This document shows, piece after piece, positions 50,309 to 61,490 of a stretch of 64,000 bases of DNA. The stretch's first letter is position 1. Each line of letters starts with the position of its first letter. The stretch spans positions 143,261,998 to 143,325,997 of the forward strand of contig NC_133771.1 in NCBI RefSeq assembly GCF_003597395.2, in the 5' to 3' direction. Origin of the DNA: Chelonoidis abingdonii (taxonomy: Eukaryota > Chordata > Testudines > Testudinidae). The notes under the pieces were generated by a model. It was not told where the DNA came from and ran no database searches. It was given only the letters and a program-made list of their open reading frames with translations. The position numbers and the translations under genes are program-made.

Positions 50309-50519
50309 GGCCAGGTCGACACTATAGACTTTCATTGATATAACTACATTGCTAAGGGGTGTGAAAAATCCACACTCCTGAGTGAGAGTTATATCAACCT
50401 AACCCCTGGTGTAAACAGCTAAGTTAGTGAGCGGGCATCGGCATAACTGACACCTTTCACGGCAGTGGATTTATACTGAAGAGCTATAGCAGCACAGTGT
50501 TTTAAATATAAAACTGCCC
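50309..50519. mobile_element. PIF/Harbinger-like MITE, 211 bp
   Basis: It begins GGCCAGGTCGACACTATAGA and ends AAAACTGCCC, with a perfect TAA duplication at 50,306-50,308 and 50,520-50,522. An internal hairpin pairs GGGGTGTGAAAAATCC with CACTCCTGAG-type sequence. It is the same family as 7,447-8,410. An A-to-C image of it lies near 55,605-55,810. Confidence 0.75.
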
Positions 50520-50565
50520 TAAGGGTCTCTTTCCTTTTGCTCTAGTCTAACAACCATTCTTTTAT

Positions 50566-51682
50566 ATGTTAATGGATTCAGTAACTGGTTAAAAGACAGG
50601 AAACAAAGGATAGGAATAAATGGTCTGTTTTAAGAATGGAAGGAGATGAATAGCAGAGTCTCCTATGGATCTGTACTGAGACCAGTGCTGTTCAGCATAT
50701 TCATAAATGATCCATGAAAAAAGGGGTAAGCAGTAAGGTGGCAAAATTTGCAGATAATATAAAATTATTTAAGACAGTAAAGTCGCAAGCAGACTGCAGA
50801 GTTGCAAAGGGATCTCACAAAACTGGATGGCTGGGCAGCAGAATGACATTAAATTCAATGTTGATAATGCAAAGTAATGCACATTGGAAAATATAATCCC
50901 AATTATACATACAAAATAATGGGATCTAATTTAGCTGTTAGCACTCAAGAAAGCGGTCTTGGAGGCTTTGTGGATAATTCTCTGAAAACATCCACTCAAC
51001 ATGCAGCAACAGTCAAAAAAGCTAACAATGTTAGGAACCATTAGGAAAGGGATAGATAAGAAGACAATAAATGCCACTATATAAAGCCATGGTACACCCA
51101 TGCCTTTAATATTGCATGCTGTTCTGCTCACCCCAACTCAAAAAAGCTTTATAAGAATTGGAGAAAGTACAGAGAAGGGCAACAAAAATTATTAGGATTG
51201 TGGACCAGATTCCATATGAGAGGAGATTAAAAAGACTGGGACTTTTCAGCTTTTTCACCTATGGGAGAATATGATAGAGGTCTACAAAATTATGGTGTGG
51301 AGAAAATGAATAAGAAAGTGTTATTTACTCCTTTACATAACACAAGAACCAGGGGCAGGTGTCACCCAATGACGTTAATAGGCAGCAGGTTTAAAACAAA
51401 GAAGAAGGAGAACTACTTAACACAAGGCACAGTCAACCTGTGGAACTCAGGATATGTTGTGAAGGCCAAAGCTATAATGAGGATCCAAGATGGTCAGGGA
51501 TGCAAGCCAATGCTCTGGGTATCCCTAGCCTCTGACTGCCAGAAACTGGGATTGGACAACACGTGATAGGTCACTCCATGATTGCCATTCTGTTCACTTC
51601 CTCTGGAGAATCTGGCATTTGGCCACTATTGGAAGACAGGATACTGGGCTAGATGGACCCAGTATGGCTGTTCTTACGTTTT
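50566..51682 (+). pseudogene. 5'-truncated CR1 LINE: broken reverse transcriptase and 3' end
   Basis: The translated plus strand keeps fragments of a CR1 ORF2. SYGSVLRPVLFSIFIND at about 50,659 corresponds to the RT motif usually read as PQGSVLGPLLF. KFADNIKLF follows, in which the catalytic FADD has become FADN at 50,747-50,758. Further on, LKRLGLF-like and VQRRATK-like stretches near 51,160-51,245 are recognisable. Several frameshifts and stops (for example between the ND motif and VAKFADN) show that it is dead. The 3' end reads TACTGGGCTAGATGGACC and then GGCTGTTCTTACG, typical for CR1. Only the C-terminal part of the RT and the tail are present. In life such an element would copy itself through target-primed reverse transcription. 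Confidence 0.85.
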
Positions 51683-52734
51683 AGTCTGTTGTAATGGTCA
51701 CAGATGGGTTTTCAACCTGAATCCAACTTGGCTTTCCCTTTAAGAGCTAGGGCTTTATTTTACTTCGTAGTACCTCCTAACTATATTTCACTCAATATCA
51801 AATATGAACTATAGACTTATGAAAGGTGATTTGTCACAGTATGTGCTCGTTGTGTTATCTCAAAATTTAGGACCCAGTCTTGCAGCCTATACTCTCTTTA
51901 GGTATTTCACTTTGCCACTCTGTTTCAATGGAACACCTGACAGAGTCAGGCATGGCTAAATGAGTGATATTGTGCAACCCTTACTGCTCTTTTCTCACTG
52001 AAAATTCTGACTCAATTCTGACTGAGAGGACTCCAGCACTAATGCAGCCATTTCTCAGCTGCCTGCAGAATGGCCAGCATAAGGAATGGTGACGTATTAT
52101 ATCATAGATAAGTGGTGCAAACAAACTGTGCTCATCCTTTTCATGAAGAAACGTTAAAAAAAAATGATACCCTCAAGAGATGTGTGTTAGTAACCCACAC
52201 CATGACTAATTACTTAATAAACTAATGAAGGAGAAATTGTTGCAATAAAATCCTGTTCTTCAATATTTAACCCGCTTTAATTATTGTGATCATTTAATCT
52301 CTTCAGTGACTAAAAATATTAATTTTTGATTAAACACTTTTGTAACAATATCCAAGGTACATCCAGAAATGTGATATGTCTAGTGATACAAAATAGTTTC
52401 TCTGCTATACAGACAATGTAAATACTTAATAGCATTTTCCATCAAGCCATGTAAACACCCCTTTGCATGACTTGCCCTGTACAAGTTAAGATGAAGAATT
52501 AATGTTCCAGCTGATGAATTAGTTGTCATTATGTGTAATGTCAGTTTAATATCTGCAATGTTCTCTATTTCCAGGAAGGTATAAAAAATAATAGTTTGGC
52601 ACATATTAAGAAGGTTATCATTTTAATAGCAAGATGAATTAGCATAGTGCAGATGTTATGCCAAGAGCCGTGTGCATAAATGATTTTTCAGTTCACTGGC
52701 AGCTCTGGAAAAGATAAATCAGGTTGACCCCAAC
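51683..52734. other. Unique AT-rich non-coding DNA
   Basis: No gene was recognised. A 32-base-range similarity, CTCAAGAGATGTGTGTTAGT, occurs near both 50,043 and 52,173, each followed by AACCCACA. Confidence 0.5.
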
Positions 52735-53030
52735 ATGATTTTTTTTTTTCAATTTCAGTGAATCAAAACATTTTGCTTTTATTTCAAGTGCTTTAGTGTT
52801 TAACTAAAACTGAAGGGAATTTTGAAACAAGAGGCCGGTTTGAATCAAATTTCACTGTTTCATTTTGAAAATGTCTAAATGAAACATTTAGACTTTGAGA
52901 TTTTTCATTTAGTTCTTTACATAAACAATTTGATGAACTAGAAATTAAATTGTGAAATGTTTCTGTCAGCAAATCTTAATTTTTTTACTGGAAAAAAATT
53001 GCAGCTGAAAATTTTTGCCCATCTCTAGTT
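52735..53030. repeat. AT-rich foldback-type repeat
   Basis: The segment is dominated by AAATTTT, TTTCATTT and GAAAAT phrases. It contains the perfect small hairpin GTCTAAATG-AAA-CATTTAGAC near 52,872. It ends TTTTTGCCCATCTCTAG, similar to a dispersed turtle MITE. The passage at 15,860-16,070 is alike. Boundaries are approximate. Confidence 0.45.
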
Positions 53031-53044
53031 ACATCAGGTTATCA

Positions 53045-53115
53045 GCATCAGGGCTTGAATTCAGGACCTAAGGTTCTAAAAATATGAGCCTCAACTATCT
53101 GAGCTAAAAGGGTCA
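53045..53115 (-). repeat. tRNA-derived SINE fragment, minus strand
   Basis: The minus strand reads TTTTAGCTCAGATAGTTGAG and, about 35 bases later, GTCCTGAATTCAAGCCC. These look like decayed A and B boxes of a tRNA head. The tail was not recognised. Confidence 0.45.
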
Positions 53116-53899
53116 GCTCTCTTAACTGTAGCAGCCTCATGAATATCTCTATGTGGCCTAGCCACCACATTGTGGAACAGAGCACCACACCAAATGAGTG
53201 TGGGTTGCACTAGCAGGTGTGAGATCCATGAACTCTCCCCTCCCTCACCATGTTTTACTTATGTTCTTCTGTCAGCTCAGCTGCAGCTTTTGTGCGCAGT
53301 TCGCTCAAATCTCTCAAACTGAGCAGCAATGAGATGGATGCTGTGTTTGGATGCTAAACCTTCAAAGAATAAACATGTAGCTGTTTCAGGGAGTGGAGGA
53401 GGCCATTCAGTAGGTGTCACATTTCTATCTGAGTGTTGAATTAATGCTAAAGTTATGTTAAAAAATGCCTACTGAAAGTTCTCTCATGAAATGAGATGTA
53501 AAACTAAGGTCCAGACTACTAGTTATCAGTGATTACACAGTACTCTTGCAAGGCAGGGAATGTAATTTCTGGCTTCCTGGTGAAATCCTATTTAGTATAA
53601 TTCCATTCTGTTTCCTTAAAATCACCCCTTCTGTTTTAATTGAATTAAGGGTGTTCATCTTCACTCCCATCCCTAAAATATTACACAGCTTTGCTGTGCA
53701 TGTTTAAACAGGAGCATCTCCCTCCCAACAGATGCTAGGTTTGACTGGTAGGTGAAGAGGTTCCTGTGATTAGTTTATGTATTAGGGTATATCATAAGCC
53801 TCTTTCCCAAATCTGGACCTTAGCGTCCAAAATCTGGGTGCTTGTATGAAACTCCCCCAAGCTTATTACCAGCTTGGATCTGATCTCGCTGCCACCATC
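53116..53899. other. Unique non-coding DNA up to the gap
   Basis: No gene was recognised. It contains sequence mirrored in A-to-C form at about 58,265-59,090. The contig ends at 53,899 with GCTGCCACCATC. Confidence 0.6.
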
Positions 53900-53924
53900 N
53901 NNNNNNNNNNNNNNNNNNNNNNNN
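53900..53924. other. Assembly gap of exactly 25 N
   Basis: Twenty-five undetermined bases separate normal sequence from the pyrimidine-rich block. From memory, some long-read gap-filling programs write a fixed 25-N run when two extended ends overlap or fail to join. The sequence itself shows only the fixed length and the abrupt change of composition. Confidence 0.95.
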
Positions 53925-56900
53925 CCTTCCTCTCCGTTTTGCTTTTCTTTTTTGTGTCTCCGTTTTCCTTCGTTCTCTCCCTCCTTCCTCCCCACGTCTG
54001 TTTCCCCTTCCTCCCCCGCGTTCTCTCTTTGTTCGTCCGTGCCCTTTCCCTCCCCGCTGCGTCCTTCCTTCCGCCCCTGCCTCTTTCTCTCGCGTTCCGT
54101 TGCCGCCCTCACTTCCCCTCTGTCCTCTGTTGCTGGCCTCTGGGTCTCCGCTGCCCTTTGGCCTTGCTCTCCTCCCCTCCTGCGGCTGCCGCCCCCCCCC
54201 GTTTGTTTGTTGCCCCCTTTTCCTTCCGGTCTCTCCCCTCTTCCCTCCGCCCTCTACCCCCCGTCTTCCCCGCCGGCCTTCTGCTCCCCCACCGGTCTTT
54301 TGCCGTTCTTCGCCTCTGTTTGTGCTGTCGCGCTGTTTTGTGCCGTCCCTTCCCTTCCCTTGGCTGTCCTTGTCACCGCCTGCTCCTCCTCTTCCTCCTG
54401 CGCTCCCGTCCCGCTCTGTTTTTCCGGCCTGCCCCTTTCTTCCCCGCCGCTCCGCGCTCCCCCGGTTTTTCTGCCTTTCCCTCCCCGTCCCATCGCCGCC
54501 TCCGGGCTCCCCTTGTCCCCCTTTCTTTTTGGCCCTTCGGTCTCACCTGTCCCTCGCTTTCGCCCTCCCAGTTGGTGTGTGTGTTTCGTGGCTCGGCATC
54601 TCCCCTCCCTCCGGCCCTGTTTCGCCGCTTTCTCGGCGTTTTTGTTCCTTCCTGGCTTTCTTTCCTGGCGTCCTGCCCTCTCGCCTCCGCTGCCCTCGCC
54701 TCTCCCTCCTCCGCTGCGCCCCCTCCTTCTTTTCTCTCCCTGCTCGTCCGCCCTCTCTCACTTTTCGCCCGGCCCCCTCGGACCGCGCTCCGTTGCTTCC
54801 TCGCCTTTCGCCTTCCTGTTTCCCCTTCTATGTCCCGGTCCTCCGGCCCGCCCCGCCCCCCTTCCTTCTATCCTTGTTTCCGCCCGCCTCCGCTCCGCGC
54901 GCCCACTCCTGGCCCTTTGCCGTCTCTTGGCGGCCGCCCCACCGTTTCTGCTCTCTTCCTCTGTGCCTCCCGGCGGCCTCGCTCCTTCCCGTCGCGCCCC
55001 CTGGCCTTCTTCTCCCCCTGCGCCCGGCCCTTTCCCCTCCTCCTACCTACCTCCTCCGGCGCCCTTCCCTTTCCCGCCGCTTTCCTGTCCTTTTGTCTCT
55101 CTCTTTCCCTGCCGCGGTCCGGTTGCGCTCTTCCTCTCCCCGCCTCCGTTGCCTCTCTCGCATTCTCTTGCGCCTCCGGGCCGTCCGTCCGCGCCTCTTT
55201 CCGTTCCTCGTCCCCCGGCTATCCCTGCTCGCCCCTCGCAGTCTCTTTTTTGTTCCTGCTTCTCCTGTTTCTGTCCTTGCCCCTCCCTGTGTCCCTTCTG
55301 CACCGCCTTTTCTTTTCCGTCTCGCCCTTCCCTGCTCTCTCCCGCTGTGTGTTCGTCCCCCCCCTTTTGTCCTTCATTGTCCTTTCTTTCCCCCTTTTTC
55401 CTTCCGCCGTGTTTTGTTCCTTCCCTCTTCCCTTGTCTCCCTCTCTGGCCCTTCCCGCCTTCCTCCCTCCCCTTGCCTTGGCTCCGCCCTTTCGGTTGTT
55501 TCTCCTTTCTGTGCCCCGTTTCCTCCCTTTCCCACCCGTCCTTTGCCGCTGTCTTGGCTGCAGTCTTGTTTCTCGGCTGCCGTTTGTGTTTTCTTCCACT
55601 TCTCCGCCGGTCGCCCCTCTCGCCTTTCCTTGCTCTCCTCCTGCTCCGGGTGTGCCCTCCCCTCCTGCGTGCGCGTTCTCTCCTCCCCTGGTGTCCCGCT
55701 CCGTCGTGCGCGGCCTCGCCTCCCTGCCCCTTTCCCGGCCGTGGCTTTTCTCCTGCGCGCTTGCTCGCCGCCACGTGTTTTTCCCTCCTGCCCTCGGGTC
55801 TCTTTTCCTTTGCTCTCGTCTCCCCCCTCTTTTCTCTTCCTGGCTTCCGTCCCTGGTTCCCCGCCCGGCCCCCCGGCTCGGCCTCACTGGGTCTGTTTTC
55901 CGCCTGGCCGGCAGCTGCCTCGCCGCGTCTCCTCTGGCTCTGTCGCTGCCCGCCGTGCTGTTCCGCCTCTCCTCTGCTTCCGCCGGGGTCCGCCGTCCGG
56001 TGGCCCCTTTGCGCTCCTCTCCCTTACTTTCCGCCCGTCCCGTCGGCGCGCCGCCTGCCGCGTTGCCCCGGGCTCTCCCCCCTGGCTGGCTGGGCCGCCG
56101 CCTGCCCTTCCCTTCCTGTGCTCCTGCCGTCATGCCCTTGGCCCACCTCTCCTCCCTTCTCTCCATCTCCTGGGCTCTCCTTTCGCTGTTTCGCCTCCGC
56201 CGCGGTCCATTGGCGGCTTAGTGCTCCTTCTCTGCCCCCCTCCCCTCCCCTGCCGCACCGTCCCAGCTCCCTACTGTTCGGCCGCCTTCGGCCCAGCTCG
56301 CTCCGCCAGCCTCCCTGCCCCTCACTCCCGCCTGGTCCCCTCGCCTTCCTCTTGCCTGCTGTTCTGCTCCCGCCCACCTCCCGCTTTCTCCGCCTTGGCG
56401 CCCTCCCGCGCCGGCCCCTTATTCGGCTGTGGCCCCGCTTCCCTCCTGCGCGGCGCTACCCGCCGGGCCTTTTCCGCCTTTCCCATCTGGCGCCTCTGCT
56501 CGCGGTCTCCCCTCTGGTGTGGCGCCTGCATCCCCGTGTTCTTTCCTCCTTTCCCTCCCGCCCCGGGGCCGGTGTCCCCCTGCCGTTACTCGGGCGCCGG
56601 TTCAGCCCGCCGGCGCCCTCCTTCCCCCCCGGCGTCCCTGTGGCCCTCCGGCTCTGTTTGCCGGCCAGCTCTCAGCGGCTGCCCCGCTGTCCGGGCTGCC
56701 CGCACTGCTCTGGGTCCTCCCTCGCCATATGCCTGCCCGCCCCTGGGCTTGGCACCCCCCCGCGTGCTCGGTCCCTCACTGCTTGCCCTTCTGTTTCCCA
56801 TCCTCTGGCGCCTCTGGCCTTTGGCCCTCTTGGCCGCCCGGCTCCTGGCTCGCTGGCCCCCGTCTCGCTGTTCCTTCCTTTTCGTCTGTGTCCGGTCCCC

Positions 56901-59090
56901 GCTGGGTTTTTCCCCCTGCCTCCCCCTTGCTTTCCCTTTCCGCGCTAGGGCCTTTATTTTTCCTTCGTCGTACCTCCCCTCTCTCTTTCCCTCCCTCTCC
57001 TCTGCATCCCTCGACTTCTGCCACGGTGCTTTGTCCCCCGTCATGTGCTCGTTGTGTTCTCTCCCCTTTCGGCCCCCGCTTGCAGGCCTCTCCTCTCTTT
57101 CGTCTTTCCTTTGGCCCTCTGTTCCTGGCCTTGCCCGCGTCCGCCTGGCTCCCTTGCGTGCTCTTGTGCCCCTTCCTGCCTTTCTCCCTGCCCCTTCTGC
57201 CTCCACTTCTGCCCTGCGCGCCTCCCGCCCTCCTGGCCGCCCTTTCCTCCCTGCCTGCCGACTGGCCCGCCTCCGGCCTTGGGCCGTCTTCTCTCCTCAC
57301 GATCCTGGTCCCCTGTAGCTCCTCCTTTTCCTGCCGCCCCGTTCCCTGCTCCTCCCGCGCTGTGTGTTCGTACCCCCCTCCTGCCTCATTCCTTCCTCGC
57401 CTCCTGCCGGCGCCCATTGTTTTGCCCTCCCCTCCTGTTCTTCCCTCTTTACCCCGCTTTCCTTTCTTGTGCTCCTTTCCTATCTTCCGTGCCTACACCT
57501 CTTCCTTTTTTGCTTCCTTTGTCCCCTCTCCACGGTCCTCCGCCCGTGCTCTGTCTCGTGCTCCACCTAGTTTCTCTGCTCTCACGCCCTGTCCTCCTTC
57601 CTCGCCTTTTTCCCTCCAGCCATGTCCACACCCCTTTGCCTGCCTTGCCCTGTCCCGTTCCGCTGCAGCCTTCCTGTTCCCGCTGCTTGCCTTCGTTTCC
57701 TTCTGTGTCCTGTCCGTTCCTCTCTGCCCTGTCTCTCATTTCCCCGGCCGGTCTCCACCTCCTCAGTTTGCCCCTCTTCCAGCCGGTTCTCCTTTCCTCC
57801 CCGACTGCATTCGCCTCGTGCCGCTGTTATGCCCCGCGCCGTGTGCTATCACCTGCTTTTCCCGTTTCACCTGGCCGCTCTGGCCCGCTCACCGGTTGCC
57901 CCCCCCCTGGCTTTTTTTTTTCCCTTTCCGTGCCTCCACACTTTGCTTTATTCCCAGTGCTTTAGTGTTTTCCCTGCCCGGCCTTTGCCCCCGCGCCGGA
58001 CCGGTTTGCCTCCCCTTTCCCTGTTTGCCTTTTGCCCTGTCTACCTGCCTCCATTCGCCTTGCGCTTTTTCCTTTCGTTCTTTTCCCTCCCCACTTTGCT
58101 GCCTCGCCTTCACTTGTGCCTGTTTCTGTCCGCCCCTCTTCCTTTTTTTCCTGGCCCTTGCCGCTGCCCTTTTTTGCCCCTCTCTCGTTCCCTCCGGTTC
58201 TCGCCCTCCGGGCTTGCCTTCCGGCCCTCCGGTTCTACCTATCGCCTCCCTCTCTGCGCTCCAACGGGTCCGCTTCTCTTCCCGTCGCCGCCTCCTGCCT
58301 CTCTCTCTGTGGCTCCCCCTTGTGGACCGCGCCCCCCTGCGTGTGGGTTGCCCTCGCACGGTTGTGCGCTCCCTGCCCTCTCCCCTCCCCCCCTGTTTTT
58401 CCTTCTGTCTTACTGCTCGGCTCTTCGCTGCCGCTTTTTGTGCGCCGTTCGCTCCCTCTCTCCCCTGCGCCGCCCTGCGCTGGCTGCATGTGTTTGGCTG
58501 CTCACCTTCCACGCCTCCACCTGTCGCTGTTTCAGGGCGTGGCCCGGCGGCCCTTCCGTCGGATGTCCCCCTTTCCTCTCTGCGTGTTGCATTCCTCCCC
58601 GTTCTGTTACACCTGCCTCCTGACCGTTCTCTCCTGACCTGCGCCTGTCCCCCGGTCCGCCTCCTCGTTCTCCGGCTCCCCGTCCTACTTGCCCGCCAGA
58701 GGCCTAGTCTTTTGGCTTCCTGGTGCCTCTCATCGTACTTTCGGTACTACGGCTTCCCTGTCTGTTCCTTCACTACCTCCTGACTGAGTGTCTCATTAGC
58801 CTCGGTGTCGTATTACCTCTTCCCCCTCACCCTCAGCTCTCCCGCGCCCCTTTCTCTTCCCCCTCCTCTTGCTAGGTGCCCCCGTCCCATCTCGCGCCTG
58901 CTGTATCTCCCTCCCCCCACTGCGACGGTTTGCCTGTCGTGCCGCGGTTTCCTGTGCTTCGTTTCTGTCTTCGAGGTCTCTCCTCCTCTTTCACCCCTCT
59001 GGCCGCTTCGCGTCCCCCTCTGGGTGCTTGTCTATGCCCACTCGCCCCCGCTTCTTCCGCCGCTTGGCTCTGCTCTCCGCTGCCCCTCCC
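53925..59090 (+). other. A-to-C converted copy of 48,522-53,899 (probable sequencing or assembly artefact)
   Basis: The block aligns collinearly and in the same orientation with the sequence just left of the gap. Nearly every A of the source is C here, while C, G and T are unchanged. Anchors are 48,541 to 53,944, 50,278 to about 55,575, 51,746 to 56,944, 53,281 to 58,428 and 53,888 to 59,079. For example, source GTGTCTCAGTTTTAATTAG appears as GTGTCTCCGTTTTCCTTCG, and AGCTTTTGTGCGCAGTTCGC as CGCTTTTTGTGCGCCGTTCG. The copy is about 210 bases shorter, mainly because the C runs formed from A and C are contracted. Even the CR1 fragment and the MITE at 50,309 reappear in this form. Frames of 791, 1,024, 1,072 and 784 codons here are not genes: every stop codon and every complement of a stop codon contains A. 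Confidence 0.93.
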
Positions 59091-60234
59091 CTTTCGCGGG
59101 TTTTGGCCCCCTCGTGGTCTCCCCCCTTCCCTGGCGGCCCGCCCCGACCTCCGCCCGCCTGCGCCTACCTCCCGGGCCCTCCCCCCTTCCCTTCCCTCTC
59201 TCTCTCCCCCCGCCTTCCTCTATAGGCTCCCCTGGCGTCTTGCTGCACTCTCTTTCCCTCCCCACCCCCGCCGGCGCACTCTCTCCTCTCTTCCCAGCGC
59301 CACCCTACCCGGCACGCCGCGACTTCTCTTCTCCTCCCCTTCGCTCCTCCCGCCTGGGCCACTCGGCGCGTTCCCCGCGCGTCCTGTTTCCCCTCCCCCT
59401 GACTCTTTCTCTTCCGCCGCGCCCACCTCCCCGGTTTCACCCGCCCGCTTTCTCTCCCCCGCCCGCCCCAGCCCTCACCTCTTCTCTGTCCCGCTGCCTC
59501 CCGGGCCTCTTCTTCTCCGACCCCTCTGCACTCCCCCGTCTGCGTCCACCCCTCTCCCCTTTGACACCTTCCGCCCGTTTCCCCCCATGTCACTACACTC
59601 CACCCTACCCGTCTCTCTTGTTTTTCTCCCTGTACTTCCCGTTGGACCACCGCCGCTCGACCGCCGCCAGCCGAGTCTCCTCTCTGCGCGACCACCCCCA
59701 ACTCCGCGTCCACACCTCCATCCCTGCACTTTGCACCTCCCGTTTCCTGCTGGTCTCTGGTCCGGTGTTTGGTTCCTTTGTTCCCCTTTTTCTTTCCCGG
59801 TCCGCCCCTTCACCTTCGCTATCTGTTTCTGCCCCGGCGTCCGTCTCCACTCTGGGCTTCTCCGCTTTACCTCCCCGCGGTTTTTCCCGCTTGTCTCCCG
59901 TCGCGTGCACTGCAGCCACTACTCCGTACCCTTCCTTCCGCGTGTGCGTCCCTGGTCTGCGGCTAGCGTCGCTTTCCGGCGTGTTGCCCTGTGGGTCGCT
60001 CTTCCCCTCGCTCTCGACCTCGTTCCCGGCAGTCCTCCCCTGCCCGCTTCGCCTTCTGGGTTGCGCGCCCCGTGGCATGCTGGGCCACCCTCCTTGCGCG
60101 GGTGGTTCATGGGTCACTGCCGTCCTGTCATTCTCTTCCTCCGGGCCAGCCCCGCAACGCCCATCCTATTCCTCCCTATTTCCTGGCTTGCCCTGCCGCC
60201 GCCACTCGCCCCGGCCCCCCTGGCGCCCGTTCCG

Positions 60235-60268
<34 letters not shown>

Positions 60269-61490
60269 CCCAGTCCACCCTCTGTGTCCTGCTGCCGCCG
60301 CCCGCGGTGCTACCTCCCGCACCCCCCGCCGCTTTCCTTTATATTTTGCCTGCAAGCACGCTGGTTCTCCGTCGTTCTATCCCGTCTGCTGCGGTGTAAA
60401 TTGGCACTGCGCTAATGGTCATCTGTCCCTCTGTCCTGTCTGTGCTCTCCTCGGTGCCTTATTGCTGGCTGCGCTCGGCTGGGGCGCCCAAGCCCCTGGA
60501 GCCTGCTCCCCGCGCCTCCCTACTTCTCTGGTTTCTCACACAGTCCGATCCTAGCCTCGCACTGGGGCCGTGTCCTCGAGACCCCGTCTCTCCGAGAGCA
60601 CGCCTGCTCTTGTCCGCTCCGCAGAACATGATGAGCTCCCTGCCACTTCCCGGGGGGTTGCCCCTGCCCCACACCCCCCTTTGCTTCCTCCTCCCCCCCC
60701 CTTCCTGGGCTCCCGTGGCCCGTGTTCCCCCCCCTTCTGTATCCTGCGTCCTCACGAATGCACGGCCTCAAGCACCCCGCGTTTTTCGTGCCCTCTAGCG
60801 GGGGCGCCGCCTCCGCGGTGCTACTGCTAGTCCCGGCAGCCATTAAGCGGTGTGGGGGAGAGGCGCCCCGCCTCCCCTGCTCTCCTCGTCCGGCCGTCAC
60901 GCACTTTTTCTTTCCCACCGGCCCGGGACGGGGGCTGCTTGCCGCTCCGCCCCTAGTTGCTCTGCTACACCCGGTTCCCGCCGTTCTGTCCATCTCCATG
61001 GCATGCCCAGGCCTCCTTCCTCTTTCCCCCGCCGCCCCCGCCCGGCGCGCATCCCCTCCGCCGCCAGGGGTCTTCCTCCATTTCTCACCGCAGCGCGCCC
61101 TCCACGGGTTGATTAATGGGCCGGTTTCCCGTCCCTACTAGCATCATCTGGCCCCCAGGGCGGGCGAGCGTGACTACTGCGAGCTCCCCTGCTGCCGCAC
61201 TGCGTCTAACCGCAGACTTCCGTAGACATGGTGACCTTGAAACCGTCCAGCCATGCTTTCTTTCGCTTTTCTTTCCCGTGGTGGGGGGGCGTACATTGAG
61301 GAGACTATTCCCTGCCCCCTGCCGGCCCTGTGTTTGCCCCTCACCGGCCCGGGCGCTCGGCCCGACCTGCCACATCCTTTTCGGCGCCTGCTGTGGCCTG
61401 TGGCTCGCTGGAGTCCTATAGTACTCCCTCCTCCCTGCGCGTCATTTGGGTCTCTGGCTTCCCGTTCCGCTGTCACGCCAGCGCTGTGGT
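59091..61490 (+). other. A-poor sequence extending into the gap, grading back to normal
   Basis: Past the point that corresponds to the left contig end (53,899), the three-letter text continues with no source in this window. A stays rare to about 60,300, including a run of about 33 T at 60,237-60,268. A then becomes steadily more frequent, until ordinary sequence returns near 61,490. The frames of 536, 507, 187 and 159 codons here are products of missing A, as in the preceding block. Its right part may be a noisy version of the Harbinger element whose clean end follows. The true bases cannot be read where C could stand for A or C. Confidence 0.7.

Noticed and set aside
53925..59090. Adenine-directed hypermutation, as in diversity-generating retroelements, or ADAR, RIP or APOBEC editing
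   Set aside because: Diversity-generating retroelements change template adenines to any base over short repeats in bacteria, archaea and phages. ADAR gives A to G, and RIP and APOBEC give C to T. None gives uniform A to C over 5 kb with shortened C runs, next to a fixed-length gap.
53846..60415. Cluster of large proline-, serine- or arginine-rich proteins as a novel gene system
   Set aside because: The frames overlap in several phases and on both strands, run through the N gap, have no domains, and follow directly from the absence of A. The underlying DNA is an altered copy of non-coding sequence including a dead CR1 and a MITE.
53925..61490. CpG island, GC-rich minisatellite or long natural polypyrimidine tract
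   Set aside because: There is no repeat period, and the GC richness comes from converted A positions, as shown by alignment with the AT-rich source.
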